Below are positions 57,556-64,000 of a stretch of DNA of 64,000 bases, piece after piece. Where the stretch lies: contig OZ010792.1 in NCBI GenBank assembly GCA_963932465.1, positions 279,293,836 through 279,357,835 on the forward strand. Direction: 5' to 3'. Position 1 is the first letter of the stretch, and each line of letters begins with the position of its first letter. The stretch comes from Maratus speciosus (Eukaryota; Arthropoda; Arachnida; Araneae; Salticidae). The notes beneath the pieces are model-generated. The model was not told the DNA's origin, did not search any database, and saw nothing but the letters and a program-made list of their open reading frames with translations. Position numbers and translations under genes: made by a program.

Positions 57556-58900
57556 GTAGTTTTAAGAAAAATGTAAACTTTTTAGGTGCTGCGAGGGCAG
57601 TTAGGATTATCAGGGTGTCTATATCTTGTCGTCTTGTGCGACAAAATAGTTGTTAATAATTGCTGAGACTTCTTTACAGTTTTCTGAACAATTATCACAT
57701 CTGCATCTACAGAACTGTCTCACAGCAAAGTTTTTTATCAATTATAATAGACAGTGTCAACTGTTTCTTGTTTTGGGTATTATCCAAGAACCGCTCTTCA
57801 GTACCATAAACAGGAGTACTTGCTGAAATCTGAAACTGTAGCTAAATACGGGTACCTGCGTAATCGTTCACTTTTTTTCGTACTATCTCGATTATCATAA
57901 CCATCTAATACCACTGTTATGTGTGTTTTAACCAACATGACTTTTTATTGCGTACTGCATGAAAACATCATGGTAAGTTTTGAAGGATCCTTATTCAACT
58001 TTACAGTGTACACTACTACTTTTACCAAAAGCTTTAGTGCGACTATTTGTATTCATCAACAGTGATAATTCGTCATAAAGCGCCGAGTTCACATTTTGCT
58101 GCATCGTCAATTGGTTTCCTGAAAATAAGCATTCGTCGATAAAAAATCATAGGATCAGTGTTGATATCTTTATCATTTGTTTGACAGATGTGGTAACAGC
58201 TGCAAGAGATCTATGTTGCCACTTCATTTCATTTTGATCTCAGCAAACATCTTCCGAACCAGCTGGCCATTTTCTGCTTGCCAACTTCTTAGGCCATATG
58301 GTAATTGATGGAATTAGTTCCACAGAAACTGGAATTGTCATTGTGACATTGAAAGGATTATTGAGTTCAAGGTATTATTGCTTTTTCATAATATCATAAC
58401 TATCCGTTTTAATGTCACTGTCCGGAGCATCAACATGCTATTAGAAAATAATTAAAGTAATGCCAGAGAATTCTTCAATGGTCTTAGTTATCAATGACAG
58501 AGCTGGTTTTTACAAAGCATATGAGCTTAAAATATCCTCTATGAAAGTTCTCTGAACTATTCCTCTCACAAGTTTGAATTTTCTGTTTACAGTCTGTTAT
58601 ATAACCAACTCTATAGAAATGGAACAATATAGAAAAGAATATAGAAAACTCTACAGACTGCAAAATTTATTTGAACATGTTATTGTGAAGTAACTTGCCG
58701 CATACCTATCGAACTCTACTTTTGTCATTTTATTCAAGAAGTTACACATCTGTTGTATATAAATATGGCTTGCAATGGTATAATGAATGCGACCACTTGC
58801 AACAAAGAATGCAATCATCAGGCAAACAGTATTGAGATGCATTGCCCAATTGTCTGTTTTTTCAGTTTCTAAGAATCTGTATAAAAGGGCCACCATCTTG
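57556..58900 (-). pseudogene. Decayed copy of a multi-copy arthropod protein family (PIN-like blocks)
   Basis: On the minus strand, conserved-looking blocks appear in a consistent order but in changing frames. N-W-A-M-H-L followed by F-F-V-A-S-G-R-I-H-Y and Y-I-Q-Q-M lies at 58896-58651. R-G-I then I-E-E-F-S-G lies at about 58585-58440. I-N-T-D-P-M-I-F-Y-R-R-M-L and C-E-L-G-A-L lie at about 58180-58080. V-V-L-D-G-Y-D then S-T-K-K and R-R-Y-P lie at about 57925-57850. E-R-F-L-D-N-T-Q-N-K lies at about 57810-57780. D-A-D-V-I-I-V-Q lies at about 57700. T-L-I-I-L-T-A-L-A-A-P lies at about 57615-57585. I recall this order from uncharacterised, repetitive arthropod proteins. The DGY and DADxxIV blocks look like acidic residues of a PIN/FEN-type nuclease fold. 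Stops and frameshifts separate almost every block, so it is dead. Function is not known to me. Confidence 0.6.
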
Positions 58901-59244
58901 AGGTACTAAATCAAAAATTTTGCACTGGAACAATTGCGCTTGGATTATTTCCTTCTGTTTTTTTTTATTTTGATGCTACAGTTATGATCTTGGCATCTGT
59001 GTTGACCGTTTCTTTACTTTGTGGCAAGTCACTAAAACAATCTAACAGCTTTCTACAGCTTCTTTTTCTTCTTCATCAATATCAATTTCGGAAAGATCAA
59101 GTTATAAAGAGTAGTAGAAATCTAAAAATGAATACGCGTAGTTCTAGCATAAGCATCTATATAATAAAAGCCGAAGTCATGTGACTGTCATCAATAGTTC
59201 CGGGCTGACCGCTTCACTTTTTATGTCAAACGGACATTTCAGTA

Positions 59245-59416
59245 CTTTTATATTAGTCGGGCGCAGGTAATAAAAAACGCCAAATATTCTTCCATCGCCC
59301 TCATTTCATTAAAAATATAAACCTATCGCTCATTTCATTTAAAATAAATCTTTCATTTAAAATACACATATTTCATTTACCTCATTTAAAATACAATAAA
59401 TAAATAAATAAATAGA
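59245..59416. mobile_element. Half copy of the GTTAGCCGG MITE family
   Basis: It starts after TA with CTTTTATATTAGTCGGGCGC and runs to a (TAAA)n at 59398-59415. It matches the inverse of the right half of the full copy at 60422-60740. The second half is not directly adjacent, because the 59417-60343 element follows. Confidence 0.6.
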
Positions 59417-60343
59417 TCCCAACAAAAAGTTTTCGGTAAAAAAAAGAAAAAAAAGCGCCAAGTTCTCCTTAATGTTTCGGCCAGAAAAAGTAGTGATATC
59501 TGATGTTCGCACAAGTTAAAAGCCAAACATCCCAAATCTTTCATTGAAAATGGCTTCCTGCGACTTGGCCGTTAATTCCTTCTACAACATTTCAAAATTA
59601 ATGATTGGAAATTACGCATTTATGAATTATTTAAATATTAAAAGTAATATTAGAATACAAAGAGGCAAATTAACATAAAGACATTATAAGTAAAAGATTT
59701 CTGATAACTACCATTCAGTTTCAACAAACATTAGATTTGATTACAGATCATTTAGTCCACTTGCGGTTTAATTGCCATTTTGTACGGTCAAAAGCTAAAG
59801 TCATTAACGTAAAACCCAAGAAATAAAACAAAATTTACTTACTTCATATCTCACAATATGTTACATTATATTTTATTGTATAATATTGAAATCTTGTGTA
59901 TTGACGAAAGAGGTTTTTTTTCGTTTGAACATTTATTATAGTTTGTTTGCAAACATTAAGAGGTATTCGATTTATAAACTGTTAAAAGTTGATATTAATT
60001 ATGTTTTAGCAATTAGGGATATTATCTCCTGAATACAAGTATTTTGTTATTTTTAACTTCTAAGCATTTAAATAGTCTGAAGTTGTTTAAATGCTTTTTT
60101 CAAATGTGTATTTTATTTCTGTATTCTGCGTCACAATATGCCTAAAATAATCAAAAAATGTAGTTGGCATGTAGCTCATTTGTACATATTTTAAAATTTG
60201 AAAAACTCTCACGGAGGCATTAACGGCCAAGTCGCAGGAAGCCATTTTCAATGAAAGATTTGGGATGTTTGGCTTTTAACTTGTGCGAACATCAGATATC
60301 ACTACTTTTTCTGGCCGAAACATTAAGGAGAACTTGGTGTTGG
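59417..60343. mobile_element. Fold-back element with ~120-bp arms
   Basis: ATCCCAACA at the left and TGTTGGGAT at the right are inverted, and the arms share CAAGTTCTCCTTAATG, TTTCGGCCAGAAAAAGTAG, TGATATCTGATGTTCGCAC, AAATGGCTTCCTGCGACTTG and GGCCGTTAA. The arms are almost perfect, suggesting a young element or arm homogenisation. The centre has no gene. Confidence 0.75.
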
Positions 60344-60421
60344 GATATCACTACTTTTTGTATATTTTTTCAAGTTTGTTATTCTAAACTATATTAATAT
60401 GAAAAAACTTAAATTTCGGTA

Positions 60422-60740
60422 CTTTTATGTTAGCCGGGAGCAAATCTCCTCATTAGCCTTTTGTTTTTTCGCCAATAGCAGTTTTCATTTTTCACATGTG
60501 TAAATTAGAAACAATGCTTTGATTTTCAAATAAAATATTTTGGTTTATGTTATTATTTCTTATTTATTTATTTATTTATTTCTATGTTAAATATTCTATT
60601 AAATAAAATGAGGGAAATGCATCTATTTTAAATGAGATGACTGAAAAGTATATATCTTTAAATGAAATGAATGCAATATGAACAATGGAGTTGAGAACAG
60701 TATTTGGCGATTTGCCACTTGCGCCCGGCTAACATAAAAA
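60422..60740. mobile_element. MITE with GTTAGCCGG ends and a (TTTA)n core
   Basis: TA at 60420-60421 and 60741-60742. Ends CTTTTATGTTAGCCGGGAGC and GCGCCCGGCTAACATAAAAA. It is 319 bp, close to the 309-bp sister at 41991-42299, but its core is (TTTA)n at 60561-60580 instead of (TA)n/(TG)n. Confidence 0.8.
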
Positions 60741-60742
60741 TA

Positions 60743-62055
60743 CCTAAATTTATTTTATTGAGCTTTACAAATTTATACTTTATTTCTTTTTATATTAAAG
60801 TACTAGCCGCCTCTAGCAAGCAGTATTTACCGTATTACTTCCATGTTAAACGTTGCATCATGTTACTGTGATTCATAATTTAATTTACTTGCCCATTCTT
60901 TCGCCAATTTGGAAGCTTTTGATAGAGAAATCAAGAACTCTTTACGATCATGGAAGCACATCATATATTTTGTGTTATTATGCATTTCATCTTTCGTGAC
61001 AAATATCAACTCATTTATGCATGCTTCCTTAGCAGTTACGATTCGTTCTCTAATGCGGAAATTTTTAATCCTATTAAGTAATCTTTTCTAATTGGGCTAA
61101 CTGCCAATTGTTGTATTTTAACTGATATGACTGGGTACAAGTAAATGGTTCTTATGAAATCCTTTGACAATATCTGTATTTGCATTAAACCATATTGATG
61201 CTAATATCTTTTTGTTTCCCGTTAACCTTTTCAATAGACTCGATTACGGAAGAATAGAAGGTCTACCGGCTCACTGCCATGATCCATCTGAAAATCTATC
61301 ATTCTTCTCATCTGATCGTGTTGAAGAATTAGCCAATGTGCCATGGTTTTAAGATTTTAGCTAATTTTACTCGAAACCCGAAAACTAAAATGCGAGGAAC
61401 CGGATTATAGAGGATTCATTCTAACGTACATATTGATTAACAGGTTACATATTATAGAATTATAATAATCATAAGGAGAACTGGCAGTTTCAATGCTTTA
61501 ATAGTTTCCGTAAATTCTCTTTATATAATACAGAAGTTTTAGCGGTGTAAAGGTTAACAACATAGTCACAGTAAGTATAATAACAGTACAATATAATAAC
61601 AATAGCAGAGGTTTTGGGCAGTGACGAAACTATTAGCACTTTGGAAATATTAGTACGTTATATCATTTAACTATTCAGATGATATGCGGAAAAATAAAAA
61701 TAGATGGCTCGCATTAATAGTTAACTCATTGAAAAATAGCCACTAGCGTCAAATATTCGCCAAGCTTGGCGACATTTAGCAAAGTTTCGACAAATTTCGT
61801 AATATAACATGTCATTCTCAAATTTGGCGACAAAAAAATGTTTTGTTTATTCTGACGTCATAATGATGCATATGTATTATGTATTATACACATACCTATA
61901 ATATGTATGATGCAAATGTATTACGTATTATATGCATATGCATAAGTTCATTAACATCACTAAAACGCACTTAAAGGAATAGTGTTTCATAAATAGTAGG
62001 GGTAATTGCCAGATTGACCAGAGTGCTATTGAGATTAGAATACCGACATTTATAA
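60743..62055. other. Intronic sequence, uncertain coding traces
   Basis: A plus-strand frame at 61215-61352 follows a pyrimidine tract plus AG. A minus-strand frame at about 61090-60870 also lacks low-complexity character. Neither matches a family I can name, nor the transporter. 61565-61625 resembles 62670-62720 (ACAATATAATAACAATAGCAG), a dispersed repeat. A TTGGCGA cluster lies at 61750-61850. Confidence 0.35.
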
Positions 62056-62445
62056 TAGACGTCTGTACACACCATCACCTCATCGAGTTTACAGCTGACA
62101 TTTTAGGATTAGTTAAAACTAGATTAGCATATTTAAATGCAGCTGGTCTGTTAAGTCATATCTTGGTAGAAACCACCTGAAGACCTAATTTTAGTGATTA
62201 ACTGATAGGTTTACTATTGTATTTTCCTGCATCCAAAAGTTTGGAAACATGGAGGAATGGATGGAGGAAAACACAAGGGAAAATCCATCAATTAACCCGT
62301 AAAATCGGGTCTGTAGGTGGTTTCCACAAATATATGACTTGGCAGACCAGTTACATTTCAATACGCTAATCGATATTTAACTAATCCTAAAACTTCAGCC
62401 GCCAACTCGATGAGGTGATAATCTGTGCAGACGCATCCTGGTCTT
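62056..62445. mobile_element. Long-hairpin fold-back MITE, copy 2
   Basis: This is the same family as 15308-15701, sharing CACCTCATCGAGTT, TTAGGATTAGTTAAA, ATCTTGG, GGAAACATGGAGGA and AACTAATCCTA. Its arms are more diverged than those of copy 1. Confidence 0.75.
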
Positions 62446-64000
62446 TAATAAAATTTGTTTTAAGGAAGTAAAAGATAGAAAGATGGACAGATAAACTGAA
62501 AGATTTGCCTTATTAAGATTTTTGTAAAAGCATATAAAAATTCATTCAGCTTGAAATCATGTAACACCTTTATAACTCAGGCTAATTTTCTGTAATCGGG
62601 TTTTGGCGACCAACATATCTTATCTATAACTATAATCTTTCTTTTGCAAATTTAAAATTAACAATAAATTAACAGTAAGTAGGCTAATAATACAATATAA
62701 TAACAATAGCAGCGGACTTCGGACGCCGCATCTGTCGCACATCGTTGAAGATAGTTTATTAGTTACACATTTCATTTAATTAAAAGGAGATTTTTAAACT
62801 TTCATATGGAATTAGGATATTTTTCCACTATAGGGATCTTGGCATTTTTTAAAAATCTTGGCGCAATTTGGACTTCAGAAACAGAGATATGTTGCCAAAT
62901 GATATAAACAACTACGAAAACAAACCTGATGAACTTTTGTGTTATTTATATGTAATTATATACATATAAACATTTTATTTATACATGTATAAAATATTAT
63001 TTTTTATATACAGATTATTTATGTTGGTATATAAAAATAAATAAACGGGTTCCTTACATTAAATAAATTGTATACATATGAAAAAAATTGCTCGTGTATA
63101 TGACACAGTAAATAGGTTGCCAGAAAATACGTTATTATCAAATTTCTTTTCTCGTCAAGGCTATTTTCTGTATTTTGCCAAGGCTACTATATAGGAAACG
63201 TACCGAATTGCGGTTATATTTTGTTAAATGTTTTATTGTTTTAATATCGTGAATATATCATAACCTATACTGATTAAAATTTTTAGGTATATTCATTTTT
63301 TCTATTTAACAAGCGTCTTTGGAAAAGCATATATATGAAATGTTATTCGGCTTGAAATCACGTGACCGCCTTCAAAGCTCTGTAATCGAGTTTTGGCGAC
63401 CAACATTGGCACAATTGAATGCGTAGGAACTGTTTACGGCCAAATGAACACCCCCTGTATGAAGGGTTTAGAGGCGGAAATTCTGTGTTTTCAGATTTTT
63501 CTGGTTAATTGTGCTACAAACCCGACTTACTTGTGAAATTTCATGATTCTACGACTTTTAGAAGTACCTTAGTTATTTGATGATGCGAAGTGAGTCAGTG
63601 ACAAAAAAGCGCTTTTTCGGAATTTAATATTTCGAAAACTACTAAATATAGAAACATGAAATCGTGGAACCTTAGTTCAGTTTGACCATACGAATATGTA
63701 TATAAAAGAAAATTTTCTATATCTCTCCCTAAAACGACGTTATGAGGGGGTGAAAAGTACGCCGAAATGGTCCAGGAAAAGGTAGCTTACGGCTTGTGCG
63801 AACTTGGCGGACGCACTGCCGTGCTCCCAGATATTTTTCCAGCATAGGTTCTTGGCGAGAAAAAAAAATTGGCATCGTATTTTCCGACAATCTATATCCT
63901 ATTTCATATACATAAGCAATTTTTTCCATATGTATACAATTTATTTAATCTAAAGAAGCCAATAATCTATTTTTATATAGAAACAGAAGTAATTACTATG
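62446..64000. other. Intron 7 sequence with a dispersed direct repeat
   Basis: 62545-62640 and 63322-63410 are direct copies of about 95 bases (AAAGCATATA, GGCTTGAAATCA, TGTAATCGRGTTTTGGCGAC, CCAACAT). No transporter exon and no gene were identified up to the window edge. Confidence 0.5.

Overview
The window looks like a stretch of a large, AT-rich, intron-heavy animal genome, most likely an arthropod. A spider or other chelicerate is my guess from the mix of mariner/Tc1, Tigger, piggyBac-like, hAT and Penelope-like elements, but no single-copy marker proves it. There is no sign of bacterial or viral organisation. One host gene is recognisable. Nearly everything else is transposon-derived intron.

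Host gene: seven coding exons on the + strand (7214-7561, 8386-8451, 24981-25032, 25163-25230, 38817-38971, 45291-45431, 57006-57135) join in frame with consensus splice sites. They give about the first 320 residues of an SLC5-family sodium-coupled monocarboxylate/multivitamin-type transporter. The remaining 3' exons must lie beyond the right edge. Coding bases in the window total 960, spread over 50 kb.

Layout: 1-7140 is upstream sequence with fold-back and TIR elements and a SINE pair. 7145-8451 holds exons 1-2. Intron 2 (8452-24980) carries a pogo-like relic with a cluster of 18-bp palindromes, two hAT elements containing TTAA-flanked elements, and a composite inverted repeat. Intron 4 (25231-38816) has hAT, mariner-type and TTAA-type non-autonomous elements. 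Intron 5 (38972-45290) is the best stratified: a Tigger inside a Tigger remnant, then two back-to-back related fold-backs, one broken by a mariner at TA and one by a TTAA element. Intron 6 (45432-57005) has a concentric palindrome with a head-to-head pair of Penelope-like retroelements at its centre, then SINEs, a TTAA element and a Tc1 fold-back. 57136-64000 has a decayed copy of a multi-copy arthropod protein family and more fold-backs.

Most elements were delimited from their inverted ends plus target-site duplications (TA, TAA, TTAA, 8 bp, or 20 bp for the SINE pair). In several places the opposite arm of a palindrome, or a reading frame, preserves the pre-insertion site, so the order of insertion can be read directly. 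I found no convincing CRISPR array, rRNA, functional tRNA gene or intact transposase. The most notable observations are the internally recorded insertion histories, TTAA elements that share one TTAA, fold-backs made from inverted transposase 3' ends, head-to-head SINE dimers, and the 9163-9417 palindrome cluster.
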